Source of the DNA: an uncultured Arachnia sp. | GTDB taxonomy: Bacteria > Actinomycetota > Actinomycetes > Propionibacteriales > Propionibacteriaceae | NCBI GenBank assembly: GCA_947493995.1 | Contig: CANLTJ010000002.1 | Coordinates: forward strand, 423,269 to 487,268 | Reading direction: 5' to 3' | Length of the DNA stretch: 64,000 bases | Shown here: in pieces, positions 11,080 to 20,190 of the stretch | How positions within the stretch are numbered: position 1 is the first letter of the stretch | How the letters are laid out: each line of letters starts with the position of its first letter | The notes under the pieces: generated by a model | The model's database searches: none | What the model was told of the DNA's origin: nothing | The model's input: the letters and a program-made list of their open reading frames with translations, nothing else | Position numbers and translations under genes: made by a program

Positions 11080-13116
11080 CTATATGTCGAGGAAGCGGAC
11101 GTCGCGGGCATTGTGCTGGATGAAGTTGCGGCGCTGCTCGACGTCCTCGCCCATCAGGATGGAGAACATCTGGTCCGCCATGGCGGCATCTTCCAAGGTG
11201 ACCTGCAGCAGGATGCGCTTCTCCGGGTCCATCGTGGTGTCCCACAGGTCGTCGGCGTTCATCTCACCGAGCCCCTTGTAGCGCTGGATGGGGTTGACGT
11301 TGGGAAGCTTCTTGCCCTCCGCCAGACCGCGGCTGCGCAGCGCATCGCGCTCCAGGTCGTTGTAGGCCAGTTCATGGGGTGAGTTGGTCCATCGCAACCG
11401 GAACAGCGGCGGCTGCGCCAGATACACGTGGCCAGCGTCGATCATGGGTTTCATGAACCGGAAGAGCAGCGTCAAAAGGAGTGTGCGAATGTGAGCGCCG
11501 TCGACATCGGCGTCGGCCATCAGGATGATCTTGTGGTATCTCAGCTTGTTGACGTCGAAGTCCTCCTGAATGCCGGCGCCCAGTGCGTTGATGATGGCCT
11601 CGACCTCCTTGTTGGCCAGGATCCGGTCGATACGGGCCTTCTCGACATTCAGGATCTTGCCGCGGATGGGCAGGATGGCCTGGGTGCGGGGATCACGACC
11701 ACCGCGGGCGGAGCCGCCGGCGGAGTCACCCTCGACGATGAAGACTTCACACTCTTCCGGATTGGTGGATTGACAGTCCACCAGCTTGCCCGGCAGTCCC
11801 CCGCCGCCGAGGAGGCCCTTGCGGCTGCGGGCCATGTCGCGGGCCTTGCGGGCAGCGACGCGCGCAGCAGCGGCAGCCTGGGATTTCCGGACGATGTCCT
11901 TGCCCTCGGAGGGGTTGCGTTCGAACCAGTCACCCAGCCGGTCGTTGAGAACGCGCTGCACGAAGGATCGTGCCTCCGTGTTGCCCAGCTTGGTCTTGGT
12001 CTGGCCCTCGAACTGGGGTGCAGACATCTTGATACTGAGGATGGCGGTGAGACCCTCGCGGATGTCGTCGCCGGAGACGCGATCCTCGGACTTCTTCATC
12101 AGCCCCCACGTCTGACCCCACCGGTTCACGGTGTTGGTGAGCGCGGATCGGAAGCCCTCCTCGTGCGTGCCGCCTTCGTGGGTGTTGATGGTGTTGGCGA
12201 AGGTGTGGACGCTGGAGGAGTACGACGAGTTCCACTGCATGGCGATCTCGACGCCCATGCCCTGGGATGCCGCATGGGCCTCGACGGCGATCACGGTGTT
12301 GTGGATCGGTTCCTTGGAGCCGGAGAGAAACTTCACGTAGTCGATGAGGCCGTCCTCGTAACAGAAGGAGTCGTGGCGGTGCTCGTCGTCCTCATCGTCG
12401 GCGGGATCGTCGCCCTCGCGTGTGCGCAGGTCCGTCAGCGTGATCTTCAGTCCCTTGTTGAGGAACGCCATTTCCCGGAACCGGGTGGCCAAGGTGTCGT
12501 AGTTGAAGCGGGTGGCTTCGAAGATGTCCGACGACGGGTAGAACGTGATGGTCGTGCCCGTCTCATCCGTCTCCTCCAGCTGCGCGAGGTCTGCCTTCGG
12601 TACGCCCATCTCGAAGGACTGGGCGTAGCGGTAGCCGTCGCGTTTGACCTCGACGATGAACTCGTGGCTGAGTGCGTTGACCACCGAGGACCCGACGCCG
12701 TGGAGCCCGCCGGAGACCTTGTAGCCACCGTCGCCGAACTTGCCGCCGGCGTGCAGCACCGTCAGAACGAGCGTGACCGTGGGGATCTTCTCGATGGGGT
12801 GTTCCTTGACGGGGATGCCCCGGCCATCGTCGGAGACTCGCACGCCGCCGTCGTCGAGGAGGGCGATATCGATCTGCGAGCAGTATCCCGCCAGCGCCTC
12901 GTCGACGGAGTTGTCGACGATCTCGTAGACCAAATGGTGCAGCCCCCGTTCACCGGTGGAGCCGATGTACATGCTGGGGCGCTTGCGAACAGCCTCCAGT
13001 CCCTCGAGGACCGAAATCTGTCCAGCGTCGTAGACACCAGAGGACGTGGTGTCGCCCGTATCGGTCAACTCCTCCAACCGCTCGGTGACCAATTCCTCTG
13101 CGAGCTCTTCCGACAC
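11080..13116 (-). CDS. gyrB: DNA gyrase subunit B
   Basis: 678-aa ATPase subunit of gyrase. The N-terminal GHKL ATPase is visible ([14 protein letters not shown], then [14 protein letters not shown] and DDGRGIPV). The TOPRIM domain has [29 protein letters not shown] and the metal-binding [16 protein letters not shown]. The C-terminus ends with [12 protein letters not shown], normal for gyrB. An insert-like acidic stretch ([17 protein letters not shown]) sits in the transducer domain, as in several actinobacteria. gyrA follows on the same strand. No frameshift seen. Confidence 0.98.
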   Translation of the reverse strand: MSEELAEELVTERLEELTDTGDTTSSGVYDAGQISVLEGLEAVRKRPSMYIGSTGERGLHHLVYEIVDNSVDEALAGYCSQIDIALLDDGGVRVSDDGRGIPVKEHPIEKIPTVTLVLTVLHAGGKFGDGGYKVSGGLHGVGSSVVNALSHEFIVEVKRDGYRYAQSFEMGVPKADLAQLEETDETGTTITFYPSSDIFEATRFNYDTLATRFREMAFLNKGLKITLTDLRTREGDDPADDEDDEHRHDSFCYEDGLIDYVKFLSGSKEPIHNTVIAVEAHAASQGMGVEIAMQWNSSYSSSVHTFANTINTHEGGTHEEGFRSALTNTVNRWGQTWGLMKKSEDRVSGDDIREGLTAILSIKMSAPQFEGQTKTKLGNTEARSFVQRVLNDRLGDWFERNPSEGKDIVRKSQAAAAARVAARKARDMARSRKGLLGGGGLPGKLVDCQSTNPEECEVFIVEGDSAGGSARGGRDPRTQAILPIRGKILNVEKARIDRILANKEVEAIINALGAGIQEDFDVNKLRYHKIILMADADVDGAHIRTLLLTLLFRFMKPMIDAGHVYLAQPPLFRLRWTNSPHELAYNDLERDALRSRGLAEGKKLPNVNPIQRYKGLGEMNADDLWDTTMDPEKRILLQVTLEDAAMADQMFSILMGEDVEQRRNFIQHNARDVRFLDI

Positions 13117-13454
13117 TGAATCTCCCGTTCACACAGATCAGCCGTCGGAATCCGACGGCTTGGACAACCCCTCCAGTCTACCCTGTCCCACGCTAAATCG
13201 TTGTCTCCGTGATGTCTGGAACGGCCTTCAAACGTGCAAAAAGCATGATTGGAGCGAGTCCGGGGGGTCAGCTGGACTCCCGGTACGGCCTCCGTGCCTT
13301 ATGGGCGCCTACAGGGCCATTGCTCTTGCAGCGGGCCACTGCTTCTTACGTGCTGGGATTGTGGCCCACGGTGAGCTGGCGTCGGACACGTAGGCATCCG
13401 CAATCTGAGCCGGGTAGTCGCGGCTCAAGTTACGGCTGCCCGGAACACGGCTGG
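13117..13454. other. Gap between xfp and gyrB
   Basis: 338 bases between the xfp stop (13455) and the gyrB start (13116). It must hold the gyrB promoter. A weak inverted repeat (tgagccg at 13406-13412 with cggctca at 13421-13427) lies just after the xfp stop and may be its terminator. I see no credible coding sequence: the ORFs crossing it have no family resemblance and run as shadows of xfp or gyrB. Confidence 0.5.
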
Positions 13455-15929
13455 CTACTCGTTGTCGCCCCCGGTGGTTTCCATCTGGTCGGCCTGCCCC
13501 TGGACCGCGTCACCGGCGTCCGGCCAGACCCAGTCCTTGACCTCGGGAATGTCGTCGCCGTGGGTCCGCGCGTAGGCACGGGCATCGAGACGCGCGTCGG
13601 ACATGCTCTGACGCAGGCCGGCATAGCGGGCGCCGAGACCTGGCACCCGATCGATGACATCCATGACCAGGTGATAGCGGTCGATGTCGTTCATCATCGC
13701 CATGTCGAACGGCGTGGTGGTGGTGCCCTCCTCCTTGTACCCGCGGACATGGATGTTGGGGTGACCGGTGCGGCGGTACGTCAGGCGGTGGATGAGCCAC
13801 GGGTAGCCGTGGTAGTTGAAGATCACCGGCTTGTCGGGTGTGAAGATGGTGTCGAAGTCGCGGTTAGAGAGGCCGTGCGGGTGCTCCTTCTCGTCCTGCA
13901 GACGCATCAGGTCCACCACGTTGACCACACGTACCTTCAGGCCGGGGATGTGACGTCGCAGCAGGTCAGCAGCTGCCAACACTTCCACCGTCGGGACATC
14001 GCCCGCGCAGCCGAGAACGACGTCGGGTGATTCACCCATCTCCTCCGTGCCAGCCCACTCCCAGATGCCGACGCCGCGGGTGCAGTGCTTGATGGCCTCA
14101 TCCATGGTCAGCCACTGCGGGCTCGGCTGCTTTCCGGCGACCACGACGTTGATGTACTGCGTGGAGCGCAGGCAGTGGTCGAAGGTGGAGAGCAGTGTGT
14201 TGGCATCCGGCGGCAGGTAGACGCGAACGATGTCGGCCTTCTTGTTGACGATGTGATCGATGAAGCCAGGGTCCTGGTGCGAGAAGCCGTTGTGGTCCTG
14301 CCGCCAGACGTGCGAGCTGAGCAGGTAGTTCAGGCTGGCGATGGGGCGACGCCACTCCAGTTCGTCGGTCACTTTCAGCCACTTGGCGTGCTGGTTGACC
14401 ATGGAGTCGACGATGTGGATGAACGCCTCGTACGACGACATCATCCCGTGGCGACCCGTCAGCAGATAGCCCTCCAGCCAGCCCTGGCACTGGTGCTCGC
14501 TGAGCATCTCCATGACCTGACCGCTGCGGGCCATGTGCTGATCGACCTCGGGCGAGTGATAGTCCGCCACCCACTGTTTGTCGGTCTCGTCGTAGACGCC
14601 CTGCAGGCGATTGGAGGCGTTCTCGTCGGGCCCGAAGATGCGGAAGTTGTGGCGGTTGTTCGCCACCACCCCCGTCAGCCAGTTCCCCAGCTCGCGTGTG
14701 CCCTCGGCGATGGCGCCTCCCGGATGCGGCACCTCGACGGCGTGGTCGCGGAAGTCCGGCAACCTCAGATGCTCCCGCAGGACTCCCCCGTTGGCCGCGG
14801 GCAGCTCTCCCATCCTCAGTCCGACGGGAGGGGCCAGTCTGGCGATCCGCTCCCGCGGCGCGCCGCTGTCGTCGAACAACTCATCGGGCTTGTAGGAGCT
14901 GAGCCATGCATTGAGGTCGGATAGGTGCTCGTCGGTGTCGCGGGCGCTGGCCAGCGGCACCTGGTGGCTGCGCCAACTTCCCTCGGTCTTCTTGCCGTCG
15001 ATCTCCTCGGGACCGGTCCAGCCCTTGGGTGTGCGGAACACGATCATGGGCCAGCGCGGTCGCTCCGCCTTGTCCTCGCCCTGCTCGGCGGCCTTCGCGC
15101 GAATATCTGCGATGTCGTCCATCACGCCGTCGAGCATTTCTGCGTAGCGGCGGTGGTAGCTTTCCGGTTCCTCGTCGCCGAACCCGGCTGTGAAGATGTG
15201 CGGGGTGTGGCCGTAGCCCTGCATGAGGTCGACGAGTTCCTCCTCGCTGATCCGTGCCAGCACCGTCGGGTTGGCGATCTTGAAGCCGTTGAGGTGCAGG
15301 ACGGGCAGGACAACTCCGTCGCTGACGGGGTTGAGGAACTTGTTGGAGTGCCACGACGTGGCCAGCGGGCCGGTCTCGGCCTCGCCGTCACCTACGACGG
15401 CGAAGACCAGCAGTTCGGGATTGTCGAACGCTGCACCGTAGGCGTGGCTCAGGGCGTAGCCCAGCTCCCCGCCCTCGTGGATTGAGCCGGGGGTCTCCGG
15501 TGCGACATGGGACGGGATGCCGCCGGGGAAGGAGAACTGCTTGAACAGCTTCTGCATCCCAACCTCGTCGTGCGTGATCTCCGGGTAGACGTCGGTGTAG
15601 ACACCGTCGAGGTAGTTGCTGGCCACCAAACCTGGTCCACCGTGGCCGGGTCCCGTGATGTAGAGAGCCTTTTGGCGCCGTTCGGAGATGACGCGATTGA
15701 GGTGGGCGTAGAGGAAGTTGAGGCCCGGGGTGGTTCCCCAGTGGCCGAGCAGGCGCGGCTTGACGTCGTCGCGGTGCAGCGGTTGGCGCAGGAGTGGGTT
15801 TTTCAAGAGGTAGATCTGCCCGACGGAGAGGTAGTTGGCCGCTCGCCACCACGCATGGAGGTCGTCGAGTTGCTCGTCGGTGAGTTCGGGAGCGCTGCAC
15901 TCAGCTCGGGTACGCCAGGTGTTGGTCAT
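13455..15929 (-). CDS. xfp: Xylulose-5-phosphate/fructose-6-phosphate phosphoketolase
   Basis: 824-aa thiamine-diphosphate enzyme that phosphorolytically cleaves xylulose-5-P and/or fructose-6-P to acetyl phosphate plus a C3 or C4 sugar phosphate, an alternative route to acetate and ATP. Seen: N-terminal [43 protein letters not shown], and the TPP-binding [20 protein letters not shown], all hallmark phosphoketolase motifs. Near the C-terminus [15 protein letters not shown] and [19 protein letters not shown] are also conserved. Length is normal. It stands alone, divergent from the AGCS symporter region, across a gap with palindromic operator-like sites that could control it. Confidence 0.97.
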   Translation of the reverse strand: MTNTWRTRAECSAPELTDEQLDDLHAWWRAANYLSVGQIYLLKNPLLRQPLHRDDVKPRLLGHWGTTPGLNFLYAHLNRVISERRQKALYITGPGHGGPGLVASNYLDGVYTDVYPEITHDEVGMQKLFKQFSFPGGIPSHVAPETPGSIHEGGELGYALSHAYGAAFDNPELLVFAVVGDGEAETGPLATSWHSNKFLNPVSDGVVLPVLHLNGFKIANPTVLARISEEELVDLMQGYGHTPHIFTAGFGDEEPESYHRRYAEMLDGVMDDIADIRAKAAEQGEDKAERPRWPMIVFRTPKGWTGPEEIDGKKTEGSWRSHQVPLASARDTDEHLSDLNAWLSSYKPDELFDDSGAPRERIARLAPPVGLRMGELPAANGGVLREHLRLPDFRDHAVEVPHPGGAIAEGTRELGNWLTGVVANNRHNFRIFGPDENASNRLQGVYDETDKQWVADYHSPEVDQHMARSGQVMEMLSEHQCQGWLEGYLLTGRHGMMSSYEAFIHIVDSMVNQHAKWLKVTDELEWRRPIASLNYLLSSHVWRQDHNGFSHQDPGFIDHIVNKKADIVRVYLPPDANTLLSTFDHCLRSTQYINVVVAGKQPSPQWLTMDEAIKHCTRGVGIWEWAGTEEMGESPDVVLGCAGDVPTVEVLAAADLLRRHIPGLKVRVVNVVDLMRLQDEKEHPHGLSNRDFDTIFTPDKPVIFNYHGYPWLIHRLTYRRTGHPNIHVRGYKEEGTTTTPFDMAMMNDIDRYHLVMDVIDRVPGLGARYAGLRQSMSDARLDARAYARTHGDDIPEVKDWVWPDAGDAVQGQADQMETTGGDNE

Positions 15930-16133
15930 GGGTTCCTCTCCGCATCTAGTGTCTCGTGACCTCTATTCAAGCATCGGAGACGTCCATCACTCCGTGATCG
16001 GGCCTTGGCTCGAGGTGGGCATCGTCAGCCCTCCGGCTACCACCTCACACACCGGCGACATGAGTCCGAGGCAGGATCCAGGGAACCGCACTCTTCTCAG
16101 GTGAGCCGATGATGTCCCGCGGAGCTGCATCGC

Positions 16134-16152
16134 ACTGTAACAATGTTGCAGT
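16134..16152. promoter_or_regulatory. Operator-like palindrome A
   Basis: actgtaaca-a-tgttgcagt: nine-base arms around one base with one mismatch. It shares its half-site with palindrome B at 16314-16335, which suggests the same DNA-binding protein. Regulator unknown. Confidence 0.5.
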
Positions 16153-16170
16153 AGAGCGTGACCAGCGGTC

Positions 16171-16308
16171 GTGGACGCTGATCTCGCAGGTGTTACTGGC
16201 ATGAGTGCCACCCGGGCCCTCGCCGCGTTGGAGGATGAGGGAATCGTCTCGTGGCGTGGGACATCCAAGCGCGACCCGCGAGCGACATGGGCGCTGGGCC
16301 AGCTGTGA
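16171..16308 (+). pseudogene. Possible remnant of a winged-helix transcription regulator
   Basis: A 45-aa frame from GTG 16171, bounded upstream by a TGA. It reads ADLAGVTGMSATRALAALE and then DEGIVSWRGTSKRDPRA, which looks like a recognition helix followed by a wing, as in GntR/MarR-type regulators. It is far too short to be a whole regulator, and no upstream part is found. Either it is the decayed end of a regulator that once bound the two flanking palindromes, or a chance frame. I cannot name the family. Confidence 0.35.
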
Positions 16309-16313
16309 CGTTC

Positions 16314-16335
16314 ACTGCAACATAGGTGTTGCAGT
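16314..16335. promoter_or_regulatory. Operator-like palindrome B
   Basis: actgcaaca-tagg-tgttgcagt: perfect nine-base arms around four bases, upstream of the symporter gene. Same half-site as palindrome A but with wider spacing. Confidence 0.5.
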
Positions 16336-16522
16336 GGGGGAATCCCCCGTTCGGCCCACGGGTGTCCGCGGGCGAGACACGCTGTTTGGTTATCGCAAAA
16401 ACGTTGCCTCGATGCGCCCGGAAATCACATGAAACGTGGCAAGCAGCGGATAGTGTCGCGACGAACCGTCTTACCGCGTGTTCAAGCGAGCCCCAGTTCA
16501 ATCAGACCCTGAGGAGAAGCAC

Positions 16523-17935
16523 ATGACCGATTGGCTCAACGCCGTGGACGGTTTCATCTGGGGACCGTTCCTCCTCATCCCACTGCTGCTGGGGACCGGT
16601 ATCTACCTGACGATCCGCCTTGGTGGATTGCAGTTCCTCAAGCTGATCCCGGCTCTGCGTCTCGCATTCATCAAACGGACGGAGTTTGGAGCCGCTGGGG
16701 ACATCTCCCACTACCAGGCCCTGGCAACAGCTCTGGCCGCCACAGTGGGCGTCGGCAACATCGCGGGCGTCGCCACCGCCATCCATCTCGGCGGCCCCGG
16801 TGCCGTCTTCTGGATGTGGTTGACCGCCCTGTTCGGCATGGCGGCCAAGTACAGCGAAGCGTTCATGGGCGTACGGTTCCGCACGACCGACGCACGCGGC
16901 CAGATCTCAGGCGGTCCCCAGTGGTATCTCAAGCGCGCCATCCCGGGTGGGCTGGGACTGGTACTGAGCATCGCCTTCGCGGTTTTTGCAATCCTCGCGA
17001 GCTTCGGGATTGGCAACATGACCCAGTCGAACACCGTCGCGGCCGTCGTTGACGACCAGTTCGGCGTCACCCCCTGGATCTCTGGTCTGGTCCTCATGGT
17101 CTTCACCGGACTGGTCCTGATCGGCGGCATCAAGTCGATCGCCCGCGTGACCTCAGCAGTCGTGCCCAGCATGATCATCCTGTACGTGGTTGCCGCTCTG
17201 GTGGTCCTGGTGCTGAACATTGGTGCCATCCCTGACGCCTTCGCCATGATCTTCACCGACGCCTTCACCGGCACCGCGGCCGCCGGCGGCTTCCTGGGCG
17301 CCGCAATAGCGCAGGCTATCCAGTTCGGTGTTGCCCGCGGCATCTTCTCCAATGAATCCGGCCTGGGGTCGGCCGCCATCGCAGCGGCCGCCGCGAAGAC
17401 GCAGCATCCAGTTCGTCAGGGACTCGTGTCCATGACCCAGACCTTCATCGACACGATCATCGTCGTCACCATGACAGCACTCGTGATTGTCTCCACCGGT
17501 GCCTGGCAGAGCGACAACTCCGGTGCCACCATGACGTCGGAGGCCTTCAGCGAGGGTCTTCCCGGTGAGTGGGGAAGCCTGATCGTCACGCTCGCCGTTG
17601 TCTTCTTCGCCAGTTCCACTGTCCTGGGATGGGCCTACTACGGGGAACGCTGCGCGCAGCGTCTGTTCGGGACCAAGTCGATCATCGTCTACCGAGTGGT
17701 CTTCACGCTGATCGTCTTCGTGGGCGCAACGACGGAGCTGGCGACAGTGTGGACCTTCTCCGACATCATGAATGGCCTCATGGCACTCCCCAACCTGGTG
17801 GGTCTACTGATCTGCTCGGGTCTGATCGCCCGCGAGACGAAGGCGTACCTGCGGCGGGATCCAGACCTGCTCAACCCGCCTCCCGGCAGCACATTGGACG
17901 GGATCGGAGAATGGGAAAGCAGCGGTAGAGGTTGA
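16523..17935 (+). CDS. Sodium:amino-acid symporter, AGCS (AlsT/DagA) family
   Basis: 470-aa membrane protein. ATG 16523 is chosen because it follows GAGGAG and gives the family's usual MTDWLNAVDGFIWGPFLL start. Seen: GVGNIAGVATAIHLGGPGAVFWMWLTALFGM and the AGCS signature GVARGIFSNESGLGSA, then AKTQHPVRQGLVSMTQTFIDT. AGCS proteins import alanine or glycine with sodium (some prefer glutamine). Ten or more hydrophobic segments are present. The gene stands alone and ends 21 bases from the convergent VapB-like gene. Specific substrate cannot be assigned. Confidence 0.93.
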   Translation: MTDWLNAVDGFIWGPFLLIPLLLGTGIYLTIRLGGLQFLKLIPALRLAFIKRTEFGAAGDISHYQALATALAATVGVGNIAGVATAIHLGGPGAVFWMWLTALFGMAAKYSEAFMGVRFRTTDARGQISGGPQWYLKRAIPGGLGLVLSIAFAVFAILASFGIGNMTQSNTVAAVVDDQFGVTPWISGLVLMVFTGLVLIGGIKSIARVTSAVVPSMIILYVVAALVVLVLNIGAIPDAFAMIFTDAFTGTAAAGGFLGAAIAQAIQFGVARGIFSNESGLGSAAIAAAAAKTQHPVRQGLVSMTQTFIDTIIVVTMTALVIVSTGAWQSDNSGATMTSEAFSEGLPGEWGSLIVTLAVVFFASSTVLGWAYYGERCAQRLFGTKSIIVYRVVFTLIVFVGATTELATVWTFSDIMNGLMALPNLVGLLICSGLIARETKAYLRRDPDLLNPPPGSTLDGIGEWESSGRG

Positions 17936-17956
17936 ACTCCGGCCCGCAGTGATGCG

Positions 17957-18151
17957 TCATTGAGCGACGGGAATGTCCTTGATGGCGCGGGTGCCACGCA
18001 TTGCCAGAGCCTCGTCGGTGGTCATCGGCTGGCCCGCGAGATGCCGCAGGGCCATGTCTACCACCTCGGTCTCAGTGCGGACAGAGTAACGAGCCATGAT
18101 GCGGTGGACGTACTCATCTTCGATCTTGATGTTCACCCTGATCTTCGCCAT
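17957..18151 (-). CDS. Orphan VapB-like antitoxin
   Basis: About 64 aa from ATG 18149-18151 (MAKIRVNIKI). The N-terminal beta strand plus DEYVHRIMARYSVRTETEVVDMALRHLAG fits the ribbon-helix-helix DNA-binding part of VapB/DUF2191 antitoxins, followed by a short tail containing MRGTRAI, which resembles the MRGSG-type toxin-blocking tail of such antitoxins. A VapC PIN toxin normally follows immediately, but here the convergent symporter gene ends 21 bases away. So it is an orphan. Confidence 0.7.
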   Translation of the reverse strand: MAKIRVNIKIEDEYVHRIMARYSVRTETEVVDMALRHLAGQPMTTDEALAMRGTRAIKDIPVAQ

Positions 18152-18208
18152 ACATGTGACTATCACGTCACGCATACGTCCGTGTACTCAGTCCTTGCGA
18201 GGAGCCGC

Positions 18209-18799
18209 TCACCCGTAGGTGTCGCGGGGTCCCCGGCCGTCGCGGACAGAGCGTCGGCCCTTCTTCCAACTTGGCTGGTTGGGCGCGCGGATGTCGATGC
18301 GCTTGACCGTCTGCTCCCCCAGTTCCCTGTTCAGCCGCGCCACCAGCGCCGAGGCCGCGAACTTCATCCCGGTGGCCCACGCTGAGGAGTCGCACTGAAC
18401 GGTCAGGACGCCGTCGACGAAGTTCACCGGCTCGCTGTGTTTGGCATTGTCCTCGCCCACCAGATCGGCCCAGTTGCGCAGCACGGTGGACAGCGAGATG
18501 CGCTTCACCCAGCCACGCCTGTTGCTGACCTGGTTCAGGACTTTTCCCAGAGGTTGCGGATCGCGATCGTCGGGCCGCGCTCCCGATCGCTGCTCCTCGA
18601 ACCGCCCGAAGCGTCGCTGTTTCATGGACGACGTTGGCGGCGGCTCAGGAGGAGCTAGCGGTGTGGTGCGGGCAGTCTGATGGGCGATCCTCATCGCGAG
18701 ATCCAGGCCCGTCGGATCGTGCACCTCGTCGGCAGGCGGCTGAGCCTCCTTGCCTTCGCCATCGTCGTTGACCTCTGGTGGCGTCGCTTCGTCACTCAT
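18209..18799 (-). CDS. DUF721 / DciA-like protein next to recF
   Basis: About 196 aa when started at ATG 18797-18799 (MSDEATPPEV), which overlaps the recF stop by eight bases; the track start at 18868 lies inside recF. The N-terminal half is acidic and disordered. The C-terminal half carries the DUF721 pattern: WADLVGEDNAKHSEPVNF, then GVLTVQCDSSAWATGMKF and LNRELGEQTVKRIDIRAP. DUF721 includes DciA, the ancestral bacterial factor that helps load the replicative helicase DnaB; actinobacteria lack DnaC, and this gene sits in the recF operon as is usual. Function is therefore likely but inferred. Confidence 0.82.
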   Translation of the reverse strand: MSDEATPPEVNDDGEGKEAQPPADEVHDPTGLDLAMRIAHQTARTTPLAPPEPPPTSSMKQRRFGRFEEQRSGARPDDRDPQPLGKVLNQVSNRRGWVKRISLSTVLRNWADLVGEDNAKHSEPVNFVDGVLTVQCDSSAWATGMKFAASALVARLNRELGEQTVKRIDIRAPNQPSWKKGRRSVRDGRGPRDTYG

Positions 18800-19949
18800 C
18801 GGCCGTCTCCCGCCATACGGTCCCGGCGTCAACGCCGAAGCGTCTCTCGGAAGGGAAGTCGGGAACATCGGAGCCGACGGCCGCTGTGATGAGGACCTGT
18901 TCGGCCTCGACGATGGCTGCTGCGAGGCGGTCTCGACGGGAGGTGTCGAGCTCGGCGAAGACGTCGTCGAGGACCAGGACGGGTTCGGTGCCGTCGGCCC
19001 GCACCAGGGCGAAACCTCCCAGCCGCAGGGCCAGTGCCAACGACCAGCACTCGCCGTGTGAGGCGTATCCCTTGGCGGGGAGCTGGCCCACGAACAGCTC
19101 GACGTCGTCGCGCTGCGGCCCGACGAGCGTTACCCCCCGTTTCAGTTCCTCGGTACGGCGAGCCTCCATGGACGTCAGCAGTCGTTCCTCGAGGGTCCCC
19201 CGGACGTTCTCAGTGTCGGCCACGCCGTCGAGATCGAGCCGTGTCTTGTAGATGGCCTGCACCTGGTTGTTGATGGGCGCGATGCTTTCGTAGGCCGATT
19301 GCACGTGTGGGAGCACGTCGGCGAGCGTGTCGAGCCGGGCGTGTAGTAGTTCGGCACCGACGGCGGCGAGTTGCTCGTTCCATGCGGCGAGCGTGGTTTC
19401 CGCGTCCCCGCCGGAGGGTCGCATCGAGCGTCCGGCCATGGATTTGAGCAGTGCGTTGCGTTGTTTCAGCACGCGATCCAGGTCCTGTCGGATGCCGGCC
19501 ATGCGGGGCCATCGCGTGATCACGAGGGAGTCGAGCCATCCTCGTCGATCGGCCGGATCCCCCCGCACGATCGCAAGGTCCATGGGAGAGAAGACGACGG
19601 TGCGCAGTGCTCCGATCATGTCGCGGGGGCGGGGTACCGGTGCGCGATTGAGGCGCGCGACGTTGCCGCGCCCGTGGGCCACTTCCATCTCGACGGAGAT
19701 GATGCGCGGGTCGTCGTGGGCGGCCTGCACCTTGGCGCGCATGATGGCGGAATCACAACCCGCCTTGATCAACGGTGCTGATGATGCGACGCGGTGGGAG
19801 GTCATGGTGGAGAGGTATTCCACGGCCTCTACGAGGTTGGTCTTGCCCTGGCCGTTGGAGCCGACGAACACGTTCACCCCAGCGGCGAGTTCGATGCTCG
19901 CGGTGGGGTAGTTGCGGAAGTCCGTCAGGGACAGCTCGGTCACGAACAT
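18792..19949 (-). CDS. recF: DNA replication/repair protein RecF
   Basis: 385-aa SMC-like ATPase that helps load RecA at gaps (RecFOR pathway). Walker A GSNGQGKTNL is at about residues 30-39. The signature region reads YASHGECWSLALALRLG and Walker B is PVLVLDDVFAELD. The N-terminus MFVTELSLTDFRNY is the classic RecF start. It is followed by the overlapping DUF721 gene. Unusually, a 3.2-kb SNF2 helicase gene separates it from dnaN, where recF normally follows the clamp gene closely. Confidence 0.96.
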   Translation of the reverse strand: MFVTELSLTDFRNYPTASIELAAGVNVFVGSNGQGKTNLVEAVEYLSTMTSHRVASSAPLIKAGCDSAIMRAKVQAAHDDPRIISVEMEVAHGRGNVARLNRAPVPRPRDMIGALRTVVFSPMDLAIVRGDPADRRGWLDSLVITRWPRMAGIRQDLDRVLKQRNALLKSMAGRSMRPSGGDAETTLAAWNEQLAAVGAELLHARLDTLADVLPHVQSAYESIAPINNQVQAIYKTRLDLDGVADTENVRGTLEERLLTSMEARRTEELKRGVTLVGPQRDDVELFVGQLPAKGYASHGECWSLALALRLGGFALVRADGTEPVLVLDDVFAELDTSRRDRLAAAIVEAEQVLITAAVGSDVPDFPSERRFGVDAGTVWRETADE

Positions 19950-20190
19950 GGTCCCCCGATCCTAGGCGGTCGGCGGTGGGGTTTCGATACGCTGCGGACT
20001 CGTTCCTCGTCGGCAGCTACTCAACCAGCGATGCCGTCGCATCACGGCCGCAAGCGCCCCACCCCTGCACCCGTAAAGGTAGTGAAGGCGCCGCCGGGGA
20101 AGCTGTGCCCGTTCGTGGTTGGACTACCAGCCACAGACGTACACAACCTCAGAATCACTCGCCGCGCTTCTCGAGTGTCTGTGCGGCCGG

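Larger units (their letters stand above)
15930..16522. other. Divergent regulatory gap, xfp / AGCS symporter
   Basis: 593 bases carrying the promoters of xfp (minus) and the symporter (plus). It contains two related palindromes (16134-16152 and 16314-16335) bracketing a short ORF that resembles a winged-helix DNA-binding segment. A GAGGAG ribosome site for the symporter is at 16511-16516. No other gene is seen. Confidence 0.6.

Noticed and set aside
11428-13119. 563-aa plus-strand ORF opposite gyrB
   Set aside because: Antisense shadow caused by high G+C codon usage of gyrB.
16426-16440. parS-like atcacatgaaacg upstream of the symporter
   Set aside because: Central core is broken (CACATG instead of CACGTG) and the left arm does not match; probably chance.
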